Positions 26,763 to 35,766 of a stretch of 64,000 nt of DNA are shown piece by piece. Under the pieces are notes generated by a model that was given only the letters and a program-made list of their open reading frames with translations, was not told the origin of the DNA and did not search any database. The DNA is taken from positions 54,691 through 118,690 of the forward strand of contig NZ_FOSZ01000010.1 of assembly GCF_900114415.1 (NCBI RefSeq). The letters are read 5' to 3'. The translations under genes and the position numbers were made by a program. The first letter of the stretch is position 1. Each line of letters opens with the position of its first letter. The stretch comes from Shimia haliotis. Its GTDB lineage: Bacteria; Pseudomonadota; Alphaproteobacteria; Rhodobacterales; Rhodobacteraceae.

Positions 26763-27137
26763 CTAGATAAACCCGTGCCAGCGCAGGAACAGAATAACCA
26801 GCGCGGTCAACACAATCAGATTGAAGCTCAACGAGCCCAACACATCCAGAATCCGGTCAATCCGCCGCTCTCGGCGGTCCACGGTCTCAAGATGCGCGGT
26901 GATCGCGTCAAATGCCTTTTCCACCCGCGCATGATCCATCTGCATCATCAACTTGGGATGCCCCGTCAGCCCGCGGGCCTCCCCGATCACCCGTACTTCC
27001 TTGTGAACCCAGTTCGGCACCCGCCGCCCGACCTTCTTCATCGCCTTCTCAAGCGAACGGCCACGCACGCCAAATTTCGCTTTCGCCAGCGCCAGCACAT
27101 CCGCCGTTTTGCGATCAAGGGTCTCTGCATCCATCAT
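26763..27137 (-). CDS. Conserved hypothetical protein with a C-terminal membrane anchor
   Basis: I do not recognise a named family. The 124-residue protein is basic and helical up to about residue 100 and ends in one membrane segment (about 100-119) followed by RWHGFI. Two adjacent ATG codons begin it. It is divergent from the alpha/beta hydrolase gene. The layout suggests a tail-anchored inner-membrane protein. Confidence 0.6.
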   Translation of the reverse strand: MMDAETLDRKTADVLALAKAKFGVRGRSLEKAMKKVGRRVPNWVHKEVRVIGEARGLTGHPKLMMQMDHARVEKAFDAITAHLETVDRRERRIDRILDVLGSLSFNLIVLTALVILFLRWHGFI

Positions 27138-27211
27138 CCCGTCTGTTTAGGCCCTCGCCGCGCAACACTCAACTCTGGAACCTGCGCCCTTTGCGTTCTA
27201 TTGCTTGGCCC

Positions 27212-27982
27212 ATGCTGAATGTGATCGACCACGGCCCCGCCGAAACCACCGAACCGCCCCTTCTGATCGTACATGGCCTCTTTGGCTCTGGCCGCAACTG
27301 GGGCGCCATTGCCAAACGGCTTTCACCGACCCGCTATGTGCTGGCCGTCGATCAACGCAACCACGGCAATTCGCCTTGGTTTGACAGCCATTCCTACGAG
27401 GACATGGCCGCCGATCTGGCAGAGGTGATTGCCCGCTATGGTGGCCCGATGGATGTGCTGGGTCACTCGATGGGTGGCAAGGCTGCGATGGTGCTGGCGC
27501 TCACCCGCCCCGAATTGGTCAACCGACTGATTGTTGCCGACATCGCGCCTGTGGCCTATGGACACGACCAGAACCAGAATATCGAGGCCATGCGCAGCGT
27601 CGACCTCAGCCGCGTCGCCAAACGCGCCGACGCCTCTGCCCAACTGGCAGAACGCGTTCCAGACACCACGCTGCAAAGCTTCTTCACTCAGTCGCTGGAC
27701 GTGAAAGAACAGCGCTGGCGGCTCAATCTGGATGTGCTGGACGCCGAGATGTCCAAAATCCTCGGCTTCCCCGAGGTCCCAGGCGTCTTCGACGGGCCCA
27801 CGCTTTTTCTGTCAGGCGCCAACAGCGACTACGTGATGCCCGAGCATCGCCCGACCATTCGCGAGAAATTCCCTAAGGCGCGTTTTGCCAAAATCACCGG
27901 CGCAGGCCACTGGCTGCACGCCGAAAAGCCCCGCGAGTTTATTGCCTCGGTTGAAGCATGGCTGGCTCACGCCAAAGCGTGA
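27212..27982 (+). CDS. Alpha/beta hydrolase (YbfF/ABHD11-like esterase)
   Basis: This 256-residue hydrolase has HGLFGSGRNW (oxyanion region, about 17-26), the nucleophile Ser in LGHSMGGKA (about 85-93), an acid in LSGANSDYV and the catalytic His in ITGAGHWLHAEKP (about 231). The triad is intact. The ATG at 27212 gives the normal family length. The natural ester or acyl-thioester substrate is not known. Confidence 0.85.
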   Translation: MLNVIDHGPAETTEPPLLIVHGLFGSGRNWGAIAKRLSPTRYVLAVDQRNHGNSPWFDSHSYEDMAADLAEVIARYGGPMDVLGHSMGGKAAMVLALTRPELVNRLIVADIAPVAYGHDQNQNIEAMRSVDLSRVAKRADASAQLAERVPDTTLQSFFTQSLDVKEQRWRLNLDVLDAEMSKILGFPEVPGVFDGPTLFLSGANSDYVMPEHRPTIREKFPKARFAKITGAGHWLHAEKPREFIASVEAWLAHAKA

Positions 27983-28171
27983 TCAACTGCCGCGGCTATA
28001 AAGCTCTTTCGCCACATAGGCGCTGACCGGATAGCCGACGAGATATCCCATTACCGCCGCGATCAGGATGCCCCGCATTGTGTCAAAACCCGACACAAGC
28101 GCGACAATCACCGCGACACCGGCCAGAGTGGAGCCGATAAACAAATGCAGAATAAGACTCAGGCGCAACAT
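27983..28171 (-). CDS. Small two-helix inner-membrane protein
   Basis: The 62-residue protein consists of two hydrophobic segments joined by SGFDTMRG, with a short C-terminal VAKELYSRGS. GGAGG lies 6 nt before the ATG at 28171, which supports this start over an upstream one. Similar short proteins are common in Rhodobacterales and have no established function. It is convergent with the hydrolase gene, the two stops being adjacent. Confidence 0.65.
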   Translation of the reverse strand: MLRLSLILHLFIGSTLAGVAVIVALVSGFDTMRGILIAAVMGYLVGYPVSAYVAKELYSRGS

Positions 28172-28243
28172 GGCATTCCTCCAAGAAAGTAATGCCGCCA
28201 CCTTGGTCTCGAGAGCGCCGCGTCACTTTGATCTCGCGCAAAT

Positions 28244-28269
28244 ATATTCAAGTTTTACTATTTGAATAT
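28244..28269. promoter_or_regulatory. AT-rich inverted repeat upstream of the small membrane gene
   Basis: ATATTCAA and TTGAATAT are perfect 8-bp arms 10 nt apart, in an AT-rich pocket of an otherwise GC-rich region. The spot is about 75 nt upstream of the small membrane gene and just past the META-domain gene. It could be an operator or part of a promoter. Confidence 0.3.
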
Positions 28270-28298
28270 CCGACAGTTTGATGTCGCCAGTCCATTTT

Positions 28299-29039
28299 TT
28301 ACTGCGCCATCAGCCGAATGACTTCATTCCCCGCGCCATCAACAAGCGCCACACCGCCTTCGACGTCAAACCCCGCCACCCGCTCGAGCGCCCCAAAGAA
28401 CGCCCGCTCCTGTGCATCAAGTGGTGCCGGACAGGCCATGCGCGTGCTCGCCAAAGGCCCAAAGCTCAACGCGCTTCCATCGACCGTGACAGACCCGTTG
28501 AACCGGTTGCACCCGCTTGAGCCACTCACCCGACCGTCTGCGCCAAATTCCATCTCCGGCACTGGACTGCCTTGCACCTCGACACCATCTATTGCCACCA
28601 CCAGATATGACCCCAGCGTCAGCGCGTCCGGAACCGAGTTTTTTACCATCCCTGCCGCCTTTTCCAACATCACATCCACACGCTCCGGCGCATCTTCGGT
28701 CAAAGCTGCAAAAACCTGCGTTGTGCGCCATGCTACCTGACCATCCACAATGATTTTTGCCTGCACCGCATAGCGATGCCCCGAGCGCACCATCGCGCTG
28801 TCATAGGCCATACGATAGTCCACCGGCACCTGCCCCTCGGGCCGGATCACCACAGTCGCAAGCTCCTGCGACGGTGCATCCGCCAGCGAAATGTCCTGCA
28901 AGCTGACCTCAACCAGAGCGCCTTCCGGCATAGCGATCCTTTCGCGATACCCGACACTTCCTTCAAGATCGCGCATCTCCGCCGCTGCGGCGCTCACTAT
29001 CGCCATGCATCCGACGACCAAGCCAACCATCTTTTTCAT
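28299..29039 (-). CDS. Secreted YbaY-like plus META (HslJ-like) domain protein
   Basis: This 246-residue protein starts with a signal peptide (about 1-20, ending near AAAA-E). A YbaY-type beta domain follows (about 22-125: EGALVEVSLQDISLADAP, YAVQAKI). A META domain covers about 140-246 (FGADGRVSGSSGCNRFNG, then STRMACP), the HslJ-type pattern. No lipobox Cys is seen, so it is likely periplasmic. META proteins are linked to envelope stress or antibiotic tolerance in some bacteria; a role here is inferred. Confidence 0.78.
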   Translation of the reverse strand: MKKMVGLVVGCMAIVSAAAAEMRDLEGSVGYRERIAMPEGALVEVSLQDISLADAPSQELATVVIRPEGQVPVDYRMAYDSAMVRSGHRYAVQAKIIVDGQVAWRTTQVFAALTEDAPERVDVMLEKAAGMVKNSVPDALTLGSYLVVAIDGVEVQGSPVPEMEFGADGRVSGSSGCNRFNGSVTVDGSALSFGPLASTRMACPAPLDAQERAFFGALERVAGFDVEGGVALVDGAGNEVIRLMAQ

Positions 29040-29173
29040 AGAAATCTCTCCAAATACCTGTCCTGAATCTAGTCACGTTGCCTCGCAACGCAACCATCCG
29101 CTACGACTTTAGCCTCCCTTCCAATCCCCGCCCGCTTTGTTAGGCTAGACACCAAACCAATCGCGCAGAGCCT

Positions 29174-29827
29174 ATGCCAACCGCCAGTACCCGTTTCAAA
29201 ACCGCCCTTGTCATCGACGATCACCCGCTCTTTTGCGACGCGCTGGTGATGACCCTTCAGGCCGTGTGCACCGTCGAGTCCGTGGCCACAGCCGCCAGCC
29301 TCGCCGAGGCGCTCACCGCGCTGGACAGCGTCACGCCCGACATCGTTGTGCTGGACCTCAACCTGCCCGACGTCAGCGGCTTTGACGGCCTGATCCGCCT
29401 GCGTAAATCCACAGATGCGGCGATCCTGGTGGTCTCCTCCATGGCCGACGCCCGCACCATCAACGCGGTCATCTCCGCCGGAGCGGCCGGCTTTGTGCCA
29501 AAACACAGCCAGCGCGACATGTTCGCCCGCGCCTTTGACGCCATCGCGCAGCAGCGGACCTTTGTGCCCGAAGACCACATGCCCGAGACCGACACCGCCA
29601 CACAGGACGCAGTCGCCCGCCTCGCCAGCCTGACCACACAACAGTCCCGCATTCTGGAATTGATCTGCGAGGGCAAACTCAACAAACAAATCGCCTTTGA
29701 TCTCTCGATTGCCGAAACCACGGTCAAAGCGCACGTCACCGCCATTATGCGCAAACTCGGCGTGCATTCCCGCACGCAGGCCGTGCTGATCGCCAAAGAG
29801 GCCAGTTTCGAAGACCACTTGCGCTAA
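29174..29827 (+). CDS. LuxR/NarL-family response regulator
   Basis: This 217-residue regulator has an N-terminal receiver domain with the acidic pair in VIDDH (about 14-16), phospho-acceptor Asp61 (VVLDLNLP) and the conserved Lys near 110 (VPKHS). A C-terminal LuxR helix-turn-helix follows (about 150-210: LTTQQSRILELICEGKLNK, KAHVTAIMRKLGV). It precedes a FIST gene and a hybrid histidine kinase on the same strand, so it is the probable output of that pathway. Confidence 0.9.
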   Translation: MPTASTRFKTALVIDDHPLFCDALVMTLQAVCTVESVATAASLAEALTALDSVTPDIVVLDLNLPDVSGFDGLIRLRKSTDAAILVVSSMADARTINAVISAGAAGFVPKHSQRDMFARAFDAIAQQRTFVPEDHMPETDTATQDAVARLASLTTQQSRILELICEGKLNKQIAFDLSIAETTVKAHVTAIMRKLGVHSRTQAVLIAKEASFEDHLR

Positions 29828-29896
29828 AGACACTTACGCGCCTAAGCTGCCCCCGCGGCTTTGGGGAGAGGTCGCCTAAGGGAGGAGATCACAGCA

Positions 29897-31078
29897 ATGG
29901 ACGGCGTGACCGACACGTCCCGCCAACCTGTTCGGAGGAGTGAGGAGGCCACCGAACATGTGCGCCGCGGGTTTGCACCATGCGACGCGTCCGACGCCAT
30001 AGATCGTCTGGACACCGCGCTCGGGAAAGGCCCACTGGCACTGGTGATCCTCTTCCTCTCCCCGCAAACACCACTGAACGCTTTCCTTCAGGCCGCCCAA
30101 GGCCGTTTCGGCGGCGCGCCGGTTGTTGGCTGCACCACAGCCGGTGAGTTGGGGGCTGCCGGCTACACCGAAGGCGAAATCGTCGCCATCGGCTTTCCGG
30201 CCGACAATTTCGCCGCCACCACGCTGCTGATTGAAGACCTCAACGACATCCGCGCCGATGACCGCATCCCGCAGATGATCCACAACCGCAACGCGCTTGC
30301 CACCGCCCGTCCCGACTGGCACTCCGAATTTGCCTTCCTGATGGTTGACGGGCTCAGCATGCGCGAGGACGCCCTTGCCAACGAACTGGCCCTCGGCCTT
30401 GGTCCGGTGCCTCTCTTTGGGGGCTCTGCGGGCGATGGCGAGGATTTCAAGCAAACACGCGTGATTTACAACGGCGCCATCCACGACAATGCCGCCATTC
30501 TGGTGCAAGTGCGCTCCAACTGCCCTGTGCGCGTGTTCAAAACCGATCACCTGCAACCCACTGACGCGCGCATGGTTGTGACCGCCGCCGATCCTGCAAA
30601 ACGCCTTGTGTCGGAAATCAACGCCGAACCGGCCGCGCTCGAATACGCCCGCATCCTTGGCATAGACTCCGAGCAGCTTTCCACCTTCACCTTCGCCGCC
30701 CACCCCGTTGTGGTCCGCATCGGCGATCAAACCCACGTCCGCGCCATTCAACGCGTCGCCGACAACGGCGACCTCGTGTTCTTTTCCGCAATCGACGAAG
30801 GCATGGTGCTGACCTTGGCTGAACCCGAGGACATGGTCACACACCTCGACCGCGAGCTTTCCGCCCTTTCTGAAACCAAGGCACCGGACATGATCCTTGG
30901 CTGTGACTGCCTCCTGCGCCGCGTCGAAGCCACCCAGAAGCAAATGACCACTGGCCTCTCAGATGTCATGGCGCGGCACAATGTTGTCGGCTTCTCCACC
31001 TACGGCGAACAGGTCAACTCGATGCATGTGAACCAGACCTTCACAGGCGTCGCCATCTACCCGCCCGACACGGACTAA
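29897..31078 (+). CDS. FIST-domain sensory protein
   Basis: This 393-residue protein has a FIST_N domain (about 40-235; VVGCTTAGELG is typical) and a FIST_C domain (about 240-380; ending FSTYGEQVNSMHVNQTFTGV). FIST proteins are thought to bind small ligands such as amino acids and feed two-component systems. GGAGGAG lies 9 nt before the ATG. Its stop is 9 nt before the hybrid kinase start, so the two are co-translated partners. Confidence 0.88.
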   Translation: MDGVTDTSRQPVRRSEEATEHVRRGFAPCDASDAIDRLDTALGKGPLALVILFLSPQTPLNAFLQAAQGRFGGAPVVGCTTAGELGAAGYTEGEIVAIGFPADNFAATTLLIEDLNDIRADDRIPQMIHNRNALATARPDWHSEFAFLMVDGLSMREDALANELALGLGPVPLFGGSAGDGEDFKQTRVIYNGAIHDNAAILVQVRSNCPVRVFKTDHLQPTDARMVVTAADPAKRLVSEINAEPAALEYARILGIDSEQLSTFTFAAHPVVVRIGDQTHVRAIQRVADNGDLVFFSAIDEGMVLTLAEPEDMVTHLDRELSALSETKAPDMILGCDCLLRRVEATQKQMTTGLSDVMARHNVVGFSTYGEQVNSMHVNQTFTGVAIYPPDTD

Positions 31079-31087
31079 ACCCCGCCC

Positions 31088-33310
31088 ATGGCCCAATCTT
31101 TGATCAACCCGACCGACACGCTGGCGCGGCAGAACGAAAAACTGCTCAAGATTGTCGACACCCTGATGCGCCGCGCCGAACAAGGGCCAGACACGTCCGG
31201 AATGGCCTACGCGCAATTTGAACGCGCCGTCATGCTCGAAGAAGAGGTGCGCTCCCGCACCCGCGAACTCGAACATGCGCTCGATTTGCTGAACTCTTCC
31301 AACGCCCAGCTCGCCACCGCCAATGCACAGGCCGAAGCCGCGCGCGCCAACCTCGCCAACGCCATTGAAACCGTGGACGAAGGGTTTGCCCTGTTTGATG
31401 CCAACGAACAGCTCGTCATGTGCAACTCGCGCTTTGGCAGGCACATGCGCGACGTGCACCACCGGTTTGAGCCCGGCCTGCCGTTCCGCGACTACGTTCA
31501 CATCGTGTCCACCAGCCCCTATCTGGAACTGCCCGAGGGCGAGACCCCCGCCCAATGGGCCGCCCAGCGCATGGCGCGCCACAAAGAACAGCATGTGGTG
31601 TTTAACGCGCGCATGGCCGGAGATCGCTGGCTTCAGGTTTCCGAGCACCGCACCCGCGACGGTGGCACCGTGGTTTTGCAAACCGACGTTACTGATATGA
31701 TGTTGCTGGAACGGCAGGAACGCGAACGGCTCAAGGATGACCAAGCCGCGCGGATCAAGGCCACTCTCGAACACCTCAACCAAGGCGTCGGGATCTTTGA
31801 TTCCGAGGCGCGCCTTGTCGGATGGAACCGCCGCATGGGCGAGCTTTTGTCGATCCAGATCGGACGCTTTCGCATCGGTCAGAGTTTCAACACCATCTTC
31901 GATCAACTCAGCCGCAAGGTTTCCTTTGCCACCGCCGAAGATGCCGCGGCCCTGCCCCGATGGACCGCCCGAAGCGGCCGCCGCGCCCCCCTGAGCTTTG
32001 AAGTCGAAATCGGCACCGATCGCACGCTTGCGATCTTTGCCCAGCAAATGCCGGACGGTGGCTTTGTGATCTCTTTCACCGACATCACCGCCGAACGTGC
32101 AGCGATGCGGGCAATTTCACAGGTCAACGAAACGCTGGAACGACGTGTGACCGAACGCACGCTTGAACTTCAGGACGCGCTGGCCGAGGCCGAACGCGCC
32201 AACGCGTCAAAGTCGCGTTTCGTGGCCGCCGCCAGCCACGATTTGCTGCAACCCTTATCAGCCGCCAAACTCTACATGGCCTCTCTGGACACCGACATCG
32301 AAGACCCCGATCAACTCGAACGCCTCACCAAAGCCAGCAGCGCCCTGCAAAGTGTGGAACACATCCTTGGCGCGCTTCTTGATATTTCGCGTCTGGATTC
32401 CGGACGCGCGGCCATTCACACCACCGACATTCCCCTCGATGTGATGCTTCACCAACTCCATGACGAGCTTGCACCGCTGGCCGCCGAAAAAGGGTTGCGC
32501 TTTGACGTGGTGGCCAATTCCGCCCATGTGGCCTCAGACATCACCTATTTGCGGCGCATCCTGCAAAACCTGATTTCCAATGCGCTGCGCTACACCGAAC
32601 AGGGGCGCGTTCTCGTCGGGGTGCGCAAACGCGGCGATCGTGTGGTGGTGGAAATCCACGACACCGGCCCCGGCATCCCCCCCGAGCAACAACAAAAGGT
32701 CTTTGACGAATTTCACCGCGTCAATGCCACCGCCAGCGCCGCCGAAGGCCTTGGCCTTGGCCTCGCCATCGTCGATCGTGCCTGCCGTTTGCTGCATCAC
32801 CCGCTGACAATGCGCTCCACGCCCTCGGGCACACGGTTCAGCGTAGATCTGCCTTTGGCAAGCTCTGTGTCACTGCCAAAAGAAGAGGTCGATGACCCCG
32901 TGGCAGGCACACCTTTGGCCCACAGGATTGTCTTGCTCGTGGAAAACGACACCGAACTGCGCAGCGCGATCTCTATGACGCTTGAGAATTGGGGGGCGGA
33001 TGTGCTGGCCTGCAAGAGCCAGTCCGAGGCCATTGCTCTATTGCAAGAAATCGAACTCGCGCCCGATGTGATCCTCGCAGACTACCAACTCGACGACGGT
33101 GCAACTGGCACCGGATTGATCACCGAACTGCGCGCGACCTATGGCCCGCTGCCCGCGGTGGTGATCACCGCCAACCGTGAGCCCTTTGTGCGCTCCGAAG
33201 CCGCCGCCCTCTCGGCGCAACTGCTTTACAAACCGCTGGACCTCGACGCCCTGCGCGCGGCACTTGAGGCACAGAAAATTTCCCCTGATGTTCGCGATCC
33301 GCTGAGTTGA
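31088..33310 (+). CDS. PAS-containing hybrid sensor histidine kinase
   Basis: This 740-residue cytosolic kinase has an N-terminal coiled coil (about 35-85), two PAS regions (about 85-200 and 225-335) and a second coiled coil. HisKA follows with phospho-acceptor His384 (AASHDLLQPL), then HATPase_c (NALRYTEQG, DTGPGIP, GLGLGLAIV). The C-terminal receiver has acceptor Asp665 (VILADYQLDD). No membrane segment is seen, which fits sensing through the FIST partner. The architecture matches the NahK/ErcS-type kinases of pseudomonads. No SD is obvious, which fits coupling to the FIST stop 9 nt upstream. Confidence 0.9.
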   Translation: MAQSLINPTDTLARQNEKLLKIVDTLMRRAEQGPDTSGMAYAQFERAVMLEEEVRSRTRELEHALDLLNSSNAQLATANAQAEAARANLANAIETVDEGFALFDANEQLVMCNSRFGRHMRDVHHRFEPGLPFRDYVHIVSTSPYLELPEGETPAQWAAQRMARHKEQHVVFNARMAGDRWLQVSEHRTRDGGTVVLQTDVTDMMLLERQERERLKDDQAARIKATLEHLNQGVGIFDSEARLVGWNRRMGELLSIQIGRFRIGQSFNTIFDQLSRKVSFATAEDAAALPRWTARSGRRAPLSFEVEIGTDRTLAIFAQQMPDGGFVISFTDITAERAAMRAISQVNETLERRVTERTLELQDALAEAERANASKSRFVAAASHDLLQPLSAAKLYMASLDTDIEDPDQLERLTKASSALQSVEHILGALLDISRLDSGRAAIHTTDIPLDVMLHQLHDELAPLAAEKGLRFDVVANSAHVASDITYLRRILQNLISNALRYTEQGRVLVGVRKRGDRVVVEIHDTGPGIPPEQQQKVFDEFHRVNATASAAEGLGLGLAIVDRACRLLHHPLTMRSTPSGTRFSVDLPLASSVSLPKEEVDDPVAGTPLAHRIVLLVENDTELRSAISMTLENWGADVLACKSQSEAIALLQEIELAPDVILADYQLDDGATGTGLITELRATYGPLPAVVITANREPFVRSEAAALSAQLLYKPLDLDALRAALEAQKISPDVRDPLS

Positions 33311-33336
33311 GGGAAAACCTGTCTCCCCAAAAGCGC

Positions 33337-33369
33337 ACCGACGTATTACCGACGTGATACCGACGCGTT
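33337..33369. repeat. 11-bp tandem repeat array 1 (three units)
   Basis: Three back-to-back 11-nt units read ACCGACGTATT, ACCGACGTGAT and ACCGACGCGTT, in the gap between the hybrid kinase and the DUF4202 gene. Arrays with the same unit lie at 42061-42104 and 49941-49973 (opposite strand). Confidence 0.8.
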
Positions 33370-33426
33370 GCAGCCCCCCGAAACAGCCACTAAGTTCGCC
33401 CCAAAGGTCACAGCCCGGAGCCCCCG

Positions 33427-33987
33427 ATGTCCAAGCGAGAAACTGCCCTAACCACCATTGATGCCGCCAACGCCAAGGACCCCCGCACCGACGAAGGACA
33501 GCCCGAGGCGCTGCTCTACGGCAAACGCATGGGCGCCGAGTGTGACCGCCTTTTCCCCGATGCGTCAGAGACCTTACAGATTGCCGCCCGCGGCCAGCAC
33601 ATTGAACGATGGGTGCTGAAGCGCGCAAACTATCCCGAAGGACGCGCAGGATATCTGAAATGGCGTCGTGACCTTGGTGCCCATCACGCCACCCGCGTTG
33701 GAGAGATCATGGCCGCCGCCGGATATGATGAAGACGCCATTGCTGAGGCGTCCGCGATGTTGCGCAAAGAAGGCATTAAGCGCAACGATCAGGTACAAGC
33801 TCTTGAAGACATTATCTGTTTCACCTTCCTGAAGTGGTATTTCGCCCCCTTTGCGGCCAAACATTCCCCTGAAAAGGTGCTGGACATTGTCGCCAAGACC
33901 GCCCGCAAAATGTCCCCGCAGGCCCGCAGCCGCGCCCTGTCCGAATTCGATCTACCCGCCGATCTGGCCGCCGCGTTTGAGGTATGA
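33427..33987 (+). CDS. DUF4202 protein
   Basis: This 186-residue protein matches the DUF4202 family (ARGQHIERW, YPEGRAGYLKWRRDL, HHATRVGEIM, DVQALED-like DQVQALEDIICFTFL). The family has an HD-domain-like arrangement of His and Asp residues but no established reaction. GGAG precedes the ATG. Its stop overlaps the CbiX-like gene start by 4 nt (ATGA). DUF4202 genes are known beside sulfur- or tetrapyrrole-related genes in other bacteria as I recall; a link to cofactor metabolism is inference. Confidence 0.8.
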   Translation: MSKRETALTTIDAANAKDPRTDEGQPEALLYGKRMGAECDRLFPDASETLQIAARGQHIERWVLKRANYPEGRAGYLKWRRDLGAHHATRVGEIMAAAGYDEDAIAEASAMLRKEGIKRNDQVQALEDIICFTFLKWYFAPFAAKHSPEKVLDIVAKTARKMSPQARSRALSEFDLPADLAAAFEV

Positions 33988-34685
33988 ACCAAGCCCCAAA
34001 ACAAGCGCTGATCGTCGCCCACGGTCAGCCCTCCGACCCCGAGCCGCCGGAACTCTGGCTGGCTGAGTTTGCCGACAAAGTGGCCGCGCTGCTGCCCGAT
34101 TGGCAAATCCGCTCAGCCACCCTAGCCAAGCCTGCCTCTCTGGAAAATCAAGCGCGTGGGTTGGATGATGGCGCTCTGGTCTTTCCGATGTTTATGGCTG
34201 ACGGCTGGTTCGTCGGCCGCGTTCTGCCGCGCCGCCTTGGGGATCAGAACCTGCGCATCTTGCCGCCCCTTGGCTTTCACCCCGACCTGCCGGACCTCGC
34301 CGCAACTCTCATCCGCGGCCACTTTCAGCATCAGGGTTGGACCGAGGCAGACACGCACCTCCTGCTTGCCGGCCATGGCTCCGCCAAAGGAGACAAGGCC
34401 GCCCTTTCGACCCGCAACTTCGCCGAGGCCCTTGCAGAACGACTTCCGGAAATCGATATTATTCAAGGCCTTATCGAGGAAAGCCCGTTTATTTTTGACG
34501 CCGCCCGCGATCTTGGAACCACCGCAATTTGCCTACCGTTCTTCGCGCTTGAGGGGGGGCACTGCAAAGAAGACATTCCCAACGCACTCGATGCAGCGGG
34601 CTTTCAAGGGCTGCGCCTGCCACCCCTTGGCCACGCCGAGGCCCTGCCCGCATTGGTGGCTCGCGCCTTAAAGAACGAAATCTAA
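33984..34685 (+). CDS. CbiX/SirB-like sirohydrochlorin chelatase
   Basis: This 233-residue protein has two CbiX-type halves. The first is LIVAHGQPSDPEP (N-terminus), with VFPMFMADGWFV (about 62-73); the second is LLAGHGSAKGDK (about 128-139), then FFALEGGHCKEDIP. The AHG and GHG histidines match the metal-inserting sites of CbiX/SirB. It could insert cobalt, iron or nickel into sirohydrochlorin. It is translationally coupled to DUF4202 and its stop overlaps the convergent LacI gene's stop region by 4 nt. Confidence 0.78.
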   Translation: MNQAPKQALIVAHGQPSDPEPPELWLAEFADKVAALLPDWQIRSATLAKPASLENQARGLDDGALVFPMFMADGWFVGRVLPRRLGDQNLRILPPLGFHPDLPDLAATLIRGHFQHQGWTEADTHLLLAGHGSAKGDKAALSTRNFAEALAERLPEIDIIQGLIEESPFIFDAARDLGTTAICLPFFALEGGHCKEDIPNALDAAGFQGLRLPPLGHAEALPALVARALKNEI

Positions 34686-35671
34686 AGACTGTCCCCACGG
34701 ATCGCTTCCGGCTCAAGCTGCACCAGCGTCACTTGATCGGGATCTTCCAGAATGATGTCGGCCGCCGCCTCACCAATCGCGAAACGGTGCGCATCGGTGG
34801 TTGCCAGCTTGATTGGCAAACCGCGCAGCAAATTCAGATTGTTGAACCCCGCCAAAGCCAGTTGATCGGGCACCGAAATACCGGCGGCCACACAATACAT
34901 ATACGCCCCGACACTCATAACATCGCTGGAGAAATACAGACATTCCAGATCCGGCGTGCGCGCCAGCACGTCTTTCGCCAACAGATGCCCGTTCTCAATC
35001 GAGGACGCCCCCGAATACAACTCTTGATCCGCCAGAGAAACGCCCGCCTTTTCAAGTTCTTCCAGAAAACCGGTCAACCGCTTTTCCGCGCGGAAATCCT
35101 GCGGCATCTTGGTGCCAATAAACCCGATCCGCCGGTATCCCGCCTCAAGTATCGTGCGCGCCATGGCCCGCCCCGCGGCCAGATGCGACACCCCCACGCA
35201 ATGCCGCACCGGATCTCCGTCCACGTCCATAACCTCAACCACAGGACAATCGGCATTCGCCATCATTTTGCGCGCTGCCGGCGTGTGCTCAAGCCCCGCT
35301 ACAACGATCCCCGCCGGACGCCAACTCAGCATCTCACGGATCACTTCTTCTTCTTCCTCAAGGTCATAGGCCGTGACTCCGATCACCGGCTTTAGCGGCG
35401 TGTCTTTCAGCTTTGACGAAATCCCGGAAAGCACCTCCGGAAACACCGACGAATTCAGGCTCGGCACGACCACGCCCACCAAATTCACCTTGCTCGACGC
35501 CAGCGCCCCCGCAATGCGATTCGGAACATAACCGACGTCTTTGGCAATCTGCTCAACCTTGACCCGCGTGCGCTCGGACACGTCCGGCGCGCCTCGCAAA
35601 GCACGCGACGCGGTCATTTCGCTCACACCCGCAAGCTTGGCGATGTCTTTGAGAAGCAACTTTTTTCCCAT
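34682..35671 (-). CDS. LacI-family regulator of the Entner-Doudoroff operon (predicted)
   Basis: This 329-residue regulator has a LacI helix-turn-helix at the N-terminus (KDIAKLAGVSEMTASRALRG) and a hinge region near 50-60. A periplasmic-binding-protein-like sugar domain follows. The start at 35671 places the HTH at the usual position; the longer frame upstream lies in the promoter region. It diverges from gap-zwf-edd-eda, and two palindromes centred on CG lie in between. GntR- or hexose-type control by a sugar acid or sugar phosphate is the likely role. Confidence 0.85.
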   Translation of the reverse strand: MGKKLLLKDIAKLAGVSEMTASRALRGAPDVSERTRVKVEQIAKDVGYVPNRIAGALASSKVNLVGVVVPSLNSSVFPEVLSGISSKLKDTPLKPVIGVTAYDLEEEEEVIREMLSWRPAGIVVAGLEHTPAARKMMANADCPVVEVMDVDGDPVRHCVGVSHLAAGRAMARTILEAGYRRIGFIGTKMPQDFRAEKRLTGFLEELEKAGVSLADQELYSGASSIENGHLLAKDVLARTPDLECLYFSSDVMSVGAYMYCVAAGISVPDQLALAGFNNLNLLRGLPIKLATTDAHRFAIGEAAADIILEDPDQVTLVQLEPEAIRGDSL

Positions 35672-35709
35672 GGCCCAATGCTCTGACACATCAGCGCAAA
35701 CCGCAAGGT

Positions 35710-35727
35710 TCAATGCGGTCGCATTGA
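35710..35727. promoter_or_regulatory. 18-bp inverted repeat in the regulator/gap intergenic region
   Basis: TCAATGCG and CGCATTGA form perfect 8-bp arms around GT, 39 nt upstream of the LacI regulator start. The dyad centre is not the CG typical of LacI operators, so it may serve another regulator. Confidence 0.45.
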
Positions 35728-35766
35728 TGGTTTCTTTCTTCTTGATTTCGAAGGCACTTCCATTTA

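Noticed and set aside
33337..33369. 11-bp arrays considered as a CRISPR or prophage attachment site
   Set aside because: Units are contiguous with no spacers and far shorter than CRISPR repeats; no cas genes or integrase nearby.
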